The notes beneath the pieces were generated by a model that saw only the letters and a list, made by a program, of their open reading frames with translations, was not told the DNA's origin and did not search any database. From Faecalicatena contorta (GTDB taxonomy: Bacteria > Bacillota > Clostridia > Lachnospirales > Lachnospiraceae), in assembly GCF_003149105.1 (NCBI RefSeq), contig NZ_QGDS01000002.1, positions 248,001 to 312,000 of the forward strand: DNA of 64,000 nt, read 5' to 3'. The position numbers and the translations under genes are program-made. Below are positions 1-10,145 of this stretch, in pieces; position 1 is the first letter of the stretch; every line of letters begins with the position of its first letter.

Positions 1-1
1 G

Positions 2-802
2 GATGTGACGGCTATCCTTTCTAATATGAGTGCAGTCCATATGCCTCAGGAATATGTCCCATATATTGACCGGTTTGGAGTTTTCACCAGTACCCCTAAG
101 ATGGAGCTTTGTGTGTGCTCCTTTGGGGACAAGCTTTCACTGGGATTTACCTCCAGATATGATACGATAAATATTCAGCGGAATTTCTACCGGATTTTAA
201 AGGAACAGGGAATCAATGTGGAGCAGGTCCAGCCTGAATATCCCGAACCGGATGTGCCGGGGGAGCTGGAAATCAAGGTGTTCCGTTTCTATTCTTTTTT
301 ATGTTTGGCAGCAATAGTGGCTTTTGTGGCGGCGGATTTCACCTTTCATCCTGAGATACAGTGGCCCCTGTTTACTGCAGCAGGAATAGGCAGTATGTGG
401 CTGGCTTCCTGGATTGGATTTATAAAACGGTATAACTTGATGAAAAATGCCATGTGGCAGTTGATTATTGTGTCGGTGGGGTGTATTTTATGGGATGTTT
501 TTACCGGCTGGCATGGATGGTCGGTAGATTTTGTACTCCCCATTGTCTGTATGAGTATACTGCTTTCTATGTGGATTATTACAAAGGTCCAGAGACATAC
601 GGCCAGGGAATATATGATTTATTTTGTCATGGCAGGAGGATATGGGGCTATACTGCCTTTGATATTACTGCTGACGGGTGTAATAAAGCTGCCCATTATT
701 TCCGTAGTATGTGTAGTCATATGCTTCTTATTTTTGGCGGCTCTGGTTATATTTAAAGGAAAAGAGTTCAGAGAAGAAATGCATAAAAAGTTTCATGTAT
801 AG
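2..802 (+). CDS. Acyltransferase-like protein with C-terminal DUF6320-type membrane domain (5' partial)
   Basis: The reading frame is open from the first base of the window, so the true start lies upstream and only the C-terminal 266 codons are seen. Residues 1-70 resemble the tail of condensation/alcohol-acetyltransferase-fold enzymes: an LSNMSAVHMP-like strand, then FTSRYDTINIQRNFYRIL. After a proline-rich linker (PEYPEPDVPG) come about six hydrophobic membrane segments ending in a short charged tail, as in Lachnospiraceae DUF6320 proteins. It probably transfers an acyl group at the membrane, but its catalytic HxxxD motif would be upstream of the window. It ends 170 bp before the NRPS gene, which has its own promoter, so it is an adjacent unit that may still serve the same pathway. 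The family assignment is from memory of the motif pattern, not a search. Confidence 0.6.
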   Translation, partial: DVTAILSNMSAVHMPQEYVPYIDRFGVFTSTPKMELCVCSFGDKLSLGFTSRYDTINIQRNFYRILKEQGINVEQVQPEYPEPDVPGELEIKVFRFYSFLCLAAIVAFVAADFTFHPEIQWPLFTAAGIGSMWLASWIGFIKRYNLMKNAMWQLIIVSVGCILWDVFTGWHGWSVDFVLPIVCMSILLSMWIITKVQRHTAREYMIYFVMAGGYGAILPLILLLTGVIKLPIISVVCVVICFLFLAALVIFKGKEFREEMHKKFHV

Positions 803-883
803 TGAGTACGAATCAACTTTATAAAATTTGAGGAATGCCTTTTTATACCTGTTATAATTTAGTATGTGTCATGATTTAGTAGA

Positions 884-912
884 TTGACCACGGACGTACA
901 AAAAAGTATAAT
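884..912 (+). promoter_or_regulatory. Sigma-A promoter of the NRPS operon
   Basis: TTGACC (884-889), 17-bp spacer, TATAAT (907-912). The spacing is optimal and the -10 is a perfect consensus. Transcription would start near 919 and give a leader of about 50 nt before the NRPS start at 973, which has AAGGAG at 961-966. No operator palindrome was recognised next to it. Confidence 0.75.
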
Positions 913-972
913 AATACATGTATCTGGAAATAGAAAATAGGATACTCCAGAGCGGACAGGAAGGAGAATGGA

Positions 973-3900
973 ATGTACACAGAAGATAAAGTGACAGATA
1001 TGGAATACCTGCCATTATCCTGCAGCCAGATGAACATCTGGAATTTGGAAATGGCGCATCCGGGACTCCCAATTAATAATATATGTACAGCATTAAGGAT
1101 AGAAGGAAATCTGAATCTGGAATATCTTCAGACCTGCATTGAACTTTCTTATCAGGCATTTCCGTCACTCAGGACAAGGATTACTGTAAGGGATGGAGTC
1201 CCCTGTCAGTATGTGTCCGGCGAAATACCTGCCAGAACAGCAATTTTCGATTTTACAGAGACAAATGAGCAGGGGGTGGGAAACTGGTTTCAGTCTGTTG
1301 CCAGAGAACACTTTACCTTGTGTGACGCTCCTCTTTGCCAGATGCTGGTTTTTAAAACATCTGAGGACAGCGGAGGAATTTTAACCAGAGTGCATCATAT
1401 TGCTGCAGATGCCTGGTCTCATGGATTATTAACAAATCATATTATACATAATTATTTTCAATTACTTCAAAATAACGCACCGGACTGTACGGTTACACCC
1501 TCCTATGAAGAACACATTCTGAAGGAACAAAAATATTTGAAGTCCAAAGCTTTTGAAAAGGATAAAAAGTATTGGAATGAGGCACTTTGGGGGATTTCGC
1601 CGGGTGCAGCAAAAGAACACCAGTGCGCGGTAGTAAGTCCGGTGGGCCTTCGAAAGTCATACCGGCTGTCTAACCGTCTGAACCGTCTGATGGGAGGATT
1701 CTGCGAAAAAGCAGGGGTTTCTCCCTTTGCTGTGTTTTATATAGGACTGGCTATTTATCTGAGGCGTGTGAAGGGGCAGGCCAGATTCTGTATTGGAGTC
1801 CCTACAATGAACAGACTTAATTTTAAAGAAAAACAGACGGGCGGCATGTTTGTAAATACGCTTCCTTTTGTAAATGAGTTTGATATTTCTATTAGTTTGA
1901 ATCAGTTTAATGAAAAGCTTCAGCGGGACTGGTTTGCTCTATTGTATCATCAGAGAATTCCCTATGAATTTATTAAAAAAATAGCCAGCACAAATGAAAA
2001 ACACCTGCCCCAAGGGTTGTTTGATATTGTGCTTTCCTATCAAAACGGTAAACTTGACCACCTGAGAGGAGCCCGGGTTTCTCTGGAGGGACGCTGGCTG
2101 TACAGCGGTTATCAATGTGAGTCGCTGTGTATTCACTTGAGCAGCAGAGATAAAGAAAATCAGTTTATGGTAGATTATGATTATCTGACTCAGATTTTTT
2201 CCGGAGAGGAAATTGACAGGCTGCACGAAAGCCTGTGCCGCATTTTAAAGGAAGCTCTGCAGAATCCTGATACTCCCATACACAGCCTTTCTATTTTAAG
2301 TGAGGAGATGGAAGAAAAGGTTATCTATGATTTCAATCAGACGGATGCCTGGTATGAGAAAGATGAGGGGATTGCAAAAAAGCTGAAAGAGACAGTGGAG
2401 CTGCACCCGGACAGGACAGCAGTTATATTCAGGGGAAGGCGGATATCATACAAGCAGCTTGGTGAAGCCGGAGAAAATGCAGCCCGCCGGATTACCAGAA
2501 AAATGAACAGAGAGCAGGGTACGGTTGCCATTCATTTGGAGCGGTCAGAAAAGATTTTTATAGCTCTCTGGGGAATCATATTTTCGGGAAATAGCTGGCT
2601 GTTTATTGATACCGGGCTTCCACTTCAGCGGAAAGAGGAAATACTGAATGACAGCGGTGCAGTTCTGTGTATTTGTGACAGCAGGGAAGAAATATATACA
2701 GGCAGTACTTCTTTTGTCTCATTTGATGAACTGGCCGAACCGGAAGAGGATATAAAGTGCAGGGCAGCAGGTCCGGATGATCTGGCATATCTGGTTTATA
2801 CCTCTGGAAGTACAGGAACTCCGAAAGGGGTGGAAGTGGAGCAGCATAGCGTTCTGAATCTGGCAGTTTCGATGCACCCATTATATCCAAAGGGAGCAGT
2901 ACTGTCTATTTGTAATGTGGGATTTGATGCTTTTTTGCTGGAAAGTGTGATTGCGCTCTTGGATGGAAGGACGATTGTATTTGCTGCTGAGGATGAAATG
3001 AACCATCCGCAGAAAATCGGACAGCTGATCCAGAGCTTTGACGCGGGCTTTCTGGCGCTGACTCCATCCCGGCTATCTGCATATTTAAAAGAACCGGGGT
3101 TTTGTGAGTCGCTCTGGCATTTAGAAACGATTATCTGCGGCGGGGAAAGTCTGCCTCCCGAATTGTATAAAAAGCTTAGTGAGCATACCGGGGGAACGCT
3201 TTATAATCAGTATGGACCTTCGGAGGCTACTGTGGCTGTAAGTCATGCTGCGGTGAATGGAAGGGAACCAGTTAGTATAGGCCGGCCTTTGTATAACTGC
3301 AGGATGTATATTCTGGATGAATTCCTGAATCCCCTGCCGCCTGGTTCTGCGGGAGAAATTTATATCAGCGGGACATGTCTGGCAAGAGGATATCACAACA
3401 GGAAAGAACTGACAGAAGAGTGTTTTCTCCCGGATCCCTTCTCAGATGGAGGCAGAATGTACCGTACAGGGGATTATGGAAAATGGTCTGAGGATGGAAG
3501 AATCTTCTATCTGGGAAGGAAAGACAGCCAGATAAAGCTGCTTGGACATAGAATTGAACTTTCAGAGATTGAATCAGTACTGATGCGCCACCCTGGAGTA
3601 GATGTTTCTGCTGTTACTGTGTGGGAAGAACAGCTGATTGCTTATTATGTAGGCAGCGGGGACGTGGAGGAAAGGGAAATACTCACATTTGCAGCCAATT
3701 ACCTTCCTCGTTATCTTCTTCCCGGTGTACTTATGCGGGTGAAGGATTTTCCTCTCACCGGCAACGGGAAAATCGATTTCCAGGCAATGCCCAGGCCTGT
3801 TTTGCCTGATATACAGGAGAAGCCGGCAGATGAGGTGGAGCAGCAGCTTCTTCACATTTGGAAAAAGGTATTAGGAAGAGAAGAACTGGGAGTTAATTCC

Positions 3901-6900
3901 GATTATTTTTTGTCGGGAGGGGATTCCCTGAACGCAGTTCTTATGCTGGTAGAGGTAGAAAAACAGTTTTCCCGCACAATTTCTGTGCAGGAATTTTACG
4001 CAGGCTCCACATTAAGACGGCTTGGAAATCTTATCCGCGGCAGAGAAGTACAGGGGCAGCTTAGAGGAGCGTGTATCAGGAAAGCGGCAGTCCGGGACTG
4101 GTATCCTGTGACTCCCTCCCAGGCAGGCTTTTATGTTATGCACCAACTGGATGAGACAAAAATCAGCTATAATATGCCAACGGCCTTTTTACTTAGTGAA
4201 AGTCTGGACTTTTCACGCCTGGAGAATGCAGTGGATCAAATGATACAAGAGGATTCCGTACTGCGTACGACGTTTCATATTGAAAACGGCAGAGTGACAG
4301 CAAAGATAAGTTCTGAGCCGGAGTTTCATATGCAGTACATGGAGTGCAGCAATGTAAAAGAAGCAATGGAGCGTTTTGTACAGCCATTCAATCTGGAGGA
4401 AGGCCCCCTTATCAGAGTAGCTGTGTTGAAGCTGCCTGAAGATAAAGCCGGTGTACTTCTGGATATGCATCATATCATTTCCGACGGCCTCAGCAGCCAG
4501 ATTTTACTGGACAGACTGAACCGGTATTATCAGGGCCTGCTTGTTTCCCTGCCGGAATTTGATTATACAGACTATGCATGGTGGCTCAGTGAGAGGATGG
4601 AAGGAACGGGAAATTCCAGCAAAGAATTTTGGGAAAAGAATCTGCCGGATTCCCTGCCGGAATCAGAATTTCCGCTTGACAGGCCCCGGCCAACCGTATT
4701 TGAAGGCAGAGGCGCCAGGTACTCCTTTGAACTGCCTTCTTCTCTCGAAGGAGAGCTTCAGAGAGTGTGCGGAGAAGAGCATGTAACGGTGTTTGTACTG
4801 CTGCTGTCCGTTTATGGTATCCTGCTGAGCAGATATTCCGGGAAAAAAGAAGTCGTGATTGGAACTCCTTTTTCGGGACGGCACCGGCAGCACATGGAGG
4901 AGATGACAGGAGTATTTGTAAATACCCTGCCGGTTTTTATGCAGGCGGATCCAGAGGACACCTTTGCGCAATATCTGGAATCTGTGAAAAACACTGTAAT
5001 GGCGATGCTGGATAATCAGGAAATTACTCTGGAGGAACTTGCCAAGATGGCAGGAGTTGAGCGAAACAGAGCGAAAAATCCGCTGTTCAGTGTAATGTTT
5101 ACGATGACACCTCTCAAAAGCGACAAAGTTTCAATTGGAAACGCAGAACTGAATTATGTACCCAGTGATACCCATGCAGTAAAAATGGACTTAAATCTGG
5201 AGGTGACCTGCAAAAACGGCAGATATTATTTCCAGTTTGAGTATGCCGGAAGCCTGTTTGATGAGGTGACCATTGCATTTTACAGCAGGTGTTATCTGCA
5301 GGGACTGCAGCAGGTGTTGTCTGGTTCAGCTATCCGGATTCACGACATTGCCATGCTTGATGCTGCCGACAGAATCCGGCTTCTGGAAAAGCCCAGGCAT
5401 CTGCGTACACCTTATGACGGAACAACCGTAGATCAGGCAGCAGATTATTATGCCTTTTCAGAGCCTGAGAGAATAGCGGTGCAATGGGGAGAAAATGATA
5501 GTTATACATTCGGGGAGCTGAAGGTAAAATCGGATGCTCTTGCGGCAGCCCTGCAAAATGCGGGGGTGGAGCAGGGAGATAAGGTGGCATTTTTGACCAG
5601 GCGTACAGGAATTCTTCCTGTTTTTATGTTTGGAATTTTAAAAGCGGGTGCCGCGTATGTTCCGGTGGACCCGGAACTCCCAAGCGAACGGATTCTTTAT
5701 ATGCTGCAGCAGGCGGAAGTCAGGCTGGTACTTTATGGGCAGCAGGAACTGGTTCTGGGCGGCCTGTCCTGCGAGGAGATGATATGGAGCGGGGAACACG
5801 GGGACGGTTCTGTGCAGGTGGTAAACGGACATGGTCCAGAGGATGCAGCGAATGTCATTTACACCTCCGGAACTACAGGGAACCCGAAAGGGGTGGTGAT
5901 GCTCCACAAGTCTTTGTCAAACCTTTCTGACCACCTGGAACCCCTGCTGGGAAGCACAAAGGAAATTATATTATGTGCGTCAAATTGTGTATTCGATGTA
6001 TTCACTACAGAGACGATTTTGTCACTTGGAAAAGGATATGGTATCAGTATAGCAGATGAGGAAGAAATGGTATTGCCCTGGAAGATGGCGGAGCGAATCC
6101 AAAGAGACAAGGTTACGATTCTGCAGCTGACGCCATCCCGGATTCAGATGTGCCTGGGAGATGAAGCATTCAGGCAGGCCCTTCGCCAGATACACCGGAT
6201 TATCCTGCTGGGTGAATCCTGGAGCATGGAGCTGAAAGATAGACTGAACAGCCTGACTGATGCAAGAATATTTAATATTTATGGCCCTACAGAAACATCC
6301 GTACATAACTGCCAGGGAGATATTACGGAGGAAAAGAGTATACATATCGGAAAGCCCATTGGGAACTGCCGGTATTATCTGCTGGATAAGGAGGGCCGGC
6401 AAGTGCCGCCTACCGCAGTGGGAGAAATATATATTGCAGGAGAATGTTTGTCCCGGGGATATACAAATCAGAAGGAGCTTACAGATGAGGTTTTCCTGCC
6501 TGACTGTTATTTCAAGGGAGAAAAAATGTATAAAACCGGAGATTTGGGAAGACTCCGGGCAGACGGAAACTGGCAGTGTCTGGGCCGTGTAGATACACAA
6601 ATAAAGTTAAATGGGCACAGAATAGAGCCTTTGGAGATTGCAGAAGTTATGCTTGCATCCGGGCTGGTGAAAGAAGCTGCTGTTGTTCCGGTTATGAAGA
6701 ACGAAATCCCCTCATTTTTGAGAGGGGCAGTGGTGAAGACCCCAGAGTACAGCGAAGAAGCTTTAAGAGCTTATATGAAAAAAAAGCTGCCGGAGTATAT
6801 GCTGCCGTCGGAAATTTTAATCCTGGAGGAGCTTCCCCGGACAGTCAGCGGCAAGACGGATATGAAGAAGCTCGCGGTGACGGCGGCGGGGAACGAAAGT

Positions 6901-8286
6901 ACACAGGGCGAGGCGGATACAATTGGAGAGTTATGGAAAGAGGTACTGGGAAGGGAGCCTCTGAGGGAGGTTTCTTTTTTTGAACAGGGAGGGACTTCTC
7001 TTATGGCTATTGTTCTTTTGAACCAGTACCGCCAGAAACAATATACGTTTAATATTAATGATTTTTATCATTACCCTACATTAAAAGAGCAGGAGGGCAT
7101 ATTGGGCATTAAACCTCTGCAGGGTGCTTCGGTGGCAGAAGGGGAGAAAATCGAACCAGAACAGCCTGAACTCCCGGAAAAGCTGACAATTCAGGAGGAG
7201 AAGCCGTGCAGGACCGGAGCTGTATTTCTGACGGGGGCAACGGGGTATCTGGGCAGCTATATACTGAAGAAGCTGCTGGAATATGGAAATGAAGAAATCT
7301 ATTGCCTTATCCGTAAGGAAGCCGGGCGCCTGAAGGAAAGCATGGATTTCTATTTTGGAGAGGGTTATTATGAGAAATACCGGTCCAGGCTTCATATTAT
7401 TCTAGGCGAGCTTACACAAGAGCAGTTCCAGGCCGGACCAGCCGTGTATACAGAAATGACACAGAAAGTAACCAGAGTGTTCCACTGTGCGGCAGATGTC
7501 AGGCACTATGCTCCGGAATCAGAGCTTTACCAGACGAATGTAGAAGGAACCCGGGAAATCCTGCGTTTTGTAAAAGCATCCAAAGCGGCTCTGATGCATA
7601 TTTCGACAGTCAGTGTTGCGGGAGACAGGCTCCATAATACTGAAAGGAAAATGGTATTTGAGGAAGAGGACTTGAATATCGGACAGAACTGGTGGGATAA
7701 TCCTTATGTTAAAAGCAAGATACTGGCAGAAAAGCTGGTAGATGATGCTGTGAAAGAAGGGGTTTGCGCCAATATATTCCGGATTGGACGGCTGGTTGGG
7801 GATTCTTATAAAGGAATTTTTCAGAGACATCCGGAATCTAATGCGTATTACCGCCTCATAAAGGGGATACTGGAACTGGGAATGCTTCCAGAGGTGCTGT
7901 ATGTCCGGAGTTTGGAAGTTACTCCGGTGAACCTGGCTGCAGAAGCTGTAATAAGGCTGAGTAATACCACAAACGCTGCGTATCACATCTACAGTCCCCA
8001 TGAGGTGGAAATAGGCAGACTGGCGGAGGCCTGTGCAGCTGTGAAGAAGGTGGACGTTCAGACATTCGAACGTGCTCTGCAGGAGCAAAGCTCACAGTCA
8101 GATTCTCCATACATTCAGGCGTTGATGCAGACCTGGTTTTCTGAAAAGGAACAGGATGCTCCGATCAGAATTAGTGCCAAAAGGACTATGGACAAACTGG
8201 CATCGCTGGATTTCTGGTGGCCTCAGGCAGATATAGCCAGACTGAGCCAATGCTTTTTGGAAGAGAGGAGAGAAGAACAGGAGTGA
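973..8286 (+). CDS. Dimodular non-ribosomal peptide synthetase, C-A-T-C-A-T-reductase
   Basis: A 2437-residue assembly line predicted to join two amino acids and release them reductively as an aldehyde. Visible domains: condensation 1 (about 10-450, active site H141-H142 in HHIAADA), adenylation 1 (about 470-960, P-loop TSGSTGTPKG), carrier 1 (GGDSL, phosphopantetheine Ser985), condensation 2 (HHIISDG at 1166), adenylation 2 (TSGTTGNPKG near 1627), carrier 2 (GGTSL, Ser2009) and a thioester-reductase domain (TGATGYLG from 2087, Tyr2245 and Lys2249 of YxxxK). There is no thioesterase. A condensation domain at the very N-terminus implies that an acyl group is added first, which fits the ligase and carrier protein at the end of the operon. 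Gut Clostridia are known to carry NRPS clusters of this kind that make dipeptide aldehydes and pyrazinones; the exact product here is inferred. Both adenylation domains keep the A10 lysine. The start at 973 has AAGGAG six bases upstream. Confidence 0.95.
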   Translation: MYTEDKVTDMEYLPLSCSQMNIWNLEMAHPGLPINNICTALRIEGNLNLEYLQTCIELSYQAFPSLRTRITVRDGVPCQYVSGEIPARTAIFDFTETNEQGVGNWFQSVAREHFTLCDAPLCQMLVFKTSEDSGGILTRVHHIAADAWSHGLLTNHIIHNYFQLLQNNAPDCTVTPSYEEHILKEQKYLKSKAFEKDKKYWNEALWGISPGAAKEHQCAVVSPVGLRKSYRLSNRLNRLMGGFCEKAGVSPFAVFYIGLAIYLRRVKGQARFCIGVPTMNRLNFKEKQTGGMFVNTLPFVNEFDISISLNQFNEKLQRDWFALLYHQRIPYEFIKKIASTNEKHLPQGLFDIVLSYQNGKLDHLRGARVSLEGRWLYSGYQCESLCIHLSSRDKENQFMVDYDYLTQIFSGEEIDRLHESLCRILKEALQNPDTPIHSLSILSEEMEEKVIYDFNQTDAWYEKDEGIAKKLKETVELHPDRTAVIFRGRRISYKQLGEAGENAARRITRKMNREQGTVAIHLERSEKIFIALWGIIFSGNSWLFIDTGLPLQRKEEILNDSGAVLCICDSREEIYTGSTSFVSFDELAEPEEDIKCRAAGPDDLAYLVYTSGSTGTPKGVEVEQHSVLNLAVSMHPLYPKGAVLSICNVGFDAFLLESVIALLDGRTIVFAAEDEMNHPQKIGQLIQSFDAGFLALTPSRLSAYLKEPGFCESLWHLETIICGGESLPPELYKKLSEHTGGTLYNQYGPSEATVAVSHAAVNGREPVSIGRPLYNCRMYILDEFLNPLPPGSAGEIYISGTCLARGYHNRKELTEECFLPDPFSDGGRMYRTGDYGKWSEDGRIFYLGRKDSQIKLLGHRIELSEIESVLMRHPGVDVSAVTVWEEQLIAYYVGSGDVEEREILTFAANYLPRYLLPGVLMRVKDFPLTGNGKIDFQAMPRPVLPDIQEKPADEVEQQLLHIWKKVLGREELGVNSDYFLSGGDSLNAVLMLVEVEKQFSRTISVQEFYAGSTLRRLGNLIRGREVQGQLRGACIRKAAVRDWYPVTPSQAGFYVMHQLDETKISYNMPTAFLLSESLDFSRLENAVDQMIQEDSVLRTTFHIENGRVTAKISSEPEFHMQYMECSNVKEAMERFVQPFNLEEGPLIRVAVLKLPEDKAGVLLDMHHIISDGLSSQILLDRLNRYYQGLLVSLPEFDYTDYAWWLSERMEGTGNSSKEFWEKNLPDSLPESEFPLDRPRPTVFEGRGARYSFELPSSLEGELQRVCGEEHVTVFVLLLSVYGILLSRYSGKKEVVIGTPFSGRHRQHMEEMTGVFVNTLPVFMQADPEDTFAQYLESVKNTVMAMLDNQEITLEELAKMAGVERNRAKNPLFSVMFTMTPLKSDKVSIGNAELNYVPSDTHAVKMDLNLEVTCKNGRYYFQFEYAGSLFDEVTIAFYSRCYLQGLQQVLSGSAIRIHDIAMLDAADRIRLLEKPRHLRTPYDGTTVDQAADYYAFSEPERIAVQWGENDSYTFGELKVKSDALAAALQNAGVEQGDKVAFLTRRTGILPVFMFGILKAGAAYVPVDPELPSERILYMLQQAEVRLVLYGQQELVLGGLSCEEMIWSGEHGDGSVQVVNGHGPEDAANVIYTSGTTGNPKGVVMLHKSLSNLSDHLEPLLGSTKEIILCASNCVFDVFTTETILSLGKGYGISIADEEEMVLPWKMAERIQRDKVTILQLTPSRIQMCLGDEAFRQALRQIHRIILLGESWSMELKDRLNSLTDARIFNIYGPTETSVHNCQGDITEEKSIHIGKPIGNCRYYLLDKEGRQVPPTAVGEIYIAGECLSRGYTNQKELTDEVFLPDCYFKGEKMYKTGDLGRLRADGNWQCLGRVDTQIKLNGHRIEPLEIAEVMLASGLVKEAAVVPVMKNEIPSFLRGAVVKTPEYSEEALRAYMKKKLPEYMLPSEILILEELPRTVSGKTDMKKLAVTAAGNESTQGEADTIGELWKEVLGREPLREVSFFEQGGTSLMAIVLLNQYRQKQYTFNINDFYHYPTLKEQEGILGIKPLQGASVAEGEKIEPEQPELPEKLTIQEEKPCRTGAVFLTGATGYLGSYILKKLLEYGNEEIYCLIRKEAGRLKESMDFYFGEGYYEKYRSRLHIILGELTQEQFQAGPAVYTEMTQKVTRVFHCAADVRHYAPESELYQTNVEGTREILRFVKASKAALMHISTVSVAGDRLHNTERKMVFEEEDLNIGQNWWDNPYVKSKILAEKLVDDAVKEGVCANIFRIGRLVGDSYKGIFQRHPESNAYYRLIKGILELGMLPEVLYVRSLEVTPVNLAAEAVIRLSNTTNAAYHIYSPHEVEIGRLAEACAAVKKVDVQTFERALQEQSSQSDSPYIQALMQTWFSEKEQDAPIRISAKRTMDKLASLDFWWPQADIARLSQCFLEERREEQE

Positions 8287-10145
8287 TGATAATAGGACAT
8301 GTGCTGGATATTTCTGTTGCCATACTGGCATATTTTATTGTCAGCTGTGTGCTGAAGGGCAGGCTGTCAAAGGCACAGAAGCTTTATCTTTCCTCAGCAG
8401 CCTTTCTGCTGATATGGCTGCTGGCAGTTATAGGAATGGATTATACTGAAAACAGAACAACCCTTCAGGTTCTGGATGCAATTACATGTGCATGCTCGGC
8501 ACTGCTGATTGTGACTATCTTGCTGATGTCTCTGGTAGTCACCCAAAATTTGGTTCAGGTGCCCTGGTATTACTGGCTGCTGTATATACTGCCGGTTCTG
8601 TCATCGCTGGTTGTGTTTACAAATCCGCTGCACCACTTATTTTACAGGAGGTTCTCTATCTATGCATCGGAAGTACAGTTTGGTCCCCTGTTTCTTATTT
8701 CCGGGCTGCAGTATTATATAAATTCTGTTGCTGTACTGATAATTATGTTCCGATATGGGACTGTAAGTAAAACCAGAAGAATATGGGGGCAGGTAAGCCT
8801 GTTTACGGGCGGGCTGCTTGTTCCGCTTATTACAAATCTTCTGGCTACCCTGAAAATTATAAAACTTCCCATATCTGCTACTCCCCTGGCCTTTCTTGTA
8901 ACTATTTTTACTCATGGGGTTGCAGTTTACTATCTGAACTTTTTAAATATTAAACCCATAGCACTTGAAAGTATGGTGGATAATATTTCAGAAGGATATA
9001 TGCTTCTTTCATCGGACCGGTGCATTGTATATTCCAATAACGCATTTGATGAAATCTTTGGGAAGCATTATAAAATGAGAATAGACAGTTACCTTCACAA
9101 AGTGGTGGAAGAGCTGGAGGAGCGGAAAAAAGATGTAATTTATAATCTGCTGAATTTTTTCGATGTCTGCAAGCAGTCTGTGAACGTAATTTCTTATGAA
9201 CAGGCTATTCTGTGTGAAGATGGAAAAATATACTATTCTGTTGAGCTGACTCCTATATTTGTAAGACACAGTATGGCAGGCGTTCTGGTAATGTTCCGGG
9301 ATGTGACAAAGCTGAAGGAGGAAATGCAGAAAAAGCAGCAGAACCTGAGCCGGGCCATGGAGCGGGAGAGACTGATTTCTCTGGGGCAGATGATAGGCAG
9401 CATTTCCCATAACCTGAAGACGCCGATTATGGCAATATCAGGAGGTGTCACATTGCTGGAAGACCTGGTAAGAGAGTACGAAGAAAGTGTGGGAGATGAG
9501 GAGGTCACTGTTGAGGACCACCGGGAAATTGCGCAGGAGATGCAGGGGTGGCTTTTACGGATAAAAGAAGGATGTGCCTATATGTCCGATATCATTACAA
9601 CAGTGAAAGGAATGGCGGCCAACCTGAGCATCCCATCGGAAGGAGAGTTTACCATTGATGAGGTGTTTAAAAGAGTGGAGATGTTTCTCAGGACCAAGCT
9701 GATTAAGAACGGGTGCGGGCTGAAGATTCTCAATGAGCTTCCGGAAGGTACAACGCTTTGCGGAGATGTAAATAATATGGTACAGGTAATAAATAATTTG
9801 CTGGATAACGCCTGTGATGCAATGGAAGGCAAAGGCGGCGGCATTGTAATGAAAGCTTACAGGGAAAGGAGCAGTGTTTATATTGTGGTGAAGGATCAGG
9901 GCGGAGGAATATCCCGTGATATACAGGAGAAGCTTTTCCGTTCTATGTGCACCACTAAAGGGACAAAAGGAACAGGGTTGGGACTATACAGCTCGGCAGA
10001 AATTATACGGGCAAGATTTGGAGGAAGGATTTGGGGGGAGAATAACGAAGAAGGCGGCGCCTCCTTTTATGTTGAGCTCCCAATGGAGGAAGAGGACAAA
10101 AGAGATGCGGAAGAACAGAGCTGGAAAAGAAAAAAACGGTTTTAA
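8286..10145 (+). CDS. Membrane sensor histidine kinase (7TM-type N-terminus, PAS, HisKA, HATPase)
   Basis: 619 residues. The ATG at 8286 overlaps the NRPS stop (TGATG) and has AGGAG just upstream, so it is translationally coupled; longer starts inside the NRPS are rejected. About seven hydrophobic helices fill residues 1-225, resembling the 7TM sensory module found at the N-terminus of some histidine kinases. A PAS-like segment follows (about 235-350). The H-box SHNLKTP gives phospho-acceptor His375, then the N-box (INNLLDNACDAM) and G-boxes (DQGGGIS, GTGLGL). All catalytic motifs are intact. The ligand is probably a membrane-accessible small molecule; its place between biosynthetic genes suggests it could sense the peptide product or its target. 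Its partner is the response regulator that begins 41 bases before its stop. Confidence 0.9.
   Translation: MIIGHVLDISVAILAYFIVSCVLKGRLSKAQKLYLSSAAFLLIWLLAVIGMDYTENRTTLQVLDAITCACSALLIVTILLMSLVVTQNLVQVPWYYWLLYILPVLSSLVVFTNPLHHLFYRRFSIYASEVQFGPLFLISGLQYYINSVAVLIIMFRYGTVSKTRRIWGQVSLFTGGLLVPLITNLLATLKIIKLPISATPLAFLVTIFTHGVAVYYLNFLNIKPIALESMVDNISEGYMLLSSDRCIVYSNNAFDEIFGKHYKMRIDSYLHKVVEELEERKKDVIYNLLNFFDVCKQSVNVISYEQAILCEDGKIYYSVELTPIFVRHSMAGVLVMFRDVTKLKEEMQKKQQNLSRAMERERLISLGQMIGSISHNLKTPIMAISGGVTLLEDLVREYEESVGDEEVTVEDHREIAQEMQGWLLRIKEGCAYMSDIITTVKGMAANLSIPSEGEFTIDEVFKRVEMFLRTKLIKNGCGLKILNELPEGTTLCGDVNNMVQVINNLLDNACDAMEGKGGGIVMKAYRERSSVYIVVKDQGGGISRDIQEKLFRSMCTTKGTKGTGLGLYSSAEIIRARFGGRIWGENNEEGGASFYVELPMEEEDKRDAEEQSWKRKKRF

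Noticed and set aside
6022-6600. 192-codon frame on the minus strand inside the NRPS
   Set aside because: It is wholly inside the second adenylation domain, has no ribosome site and shows no family pattern. Shadow of the coding strand.
7519-8088. 189-codon minus frame inside the reductase domain
   Set aside because: Same reason: antisense to a conserved domain, no start signals.
8217-8285. Longer N-terminus for the histidine kinase
   Set aside because: These codons overlap the NRPS end; the ATG at 8286 has the ribosome site and starts with a membrane helix.
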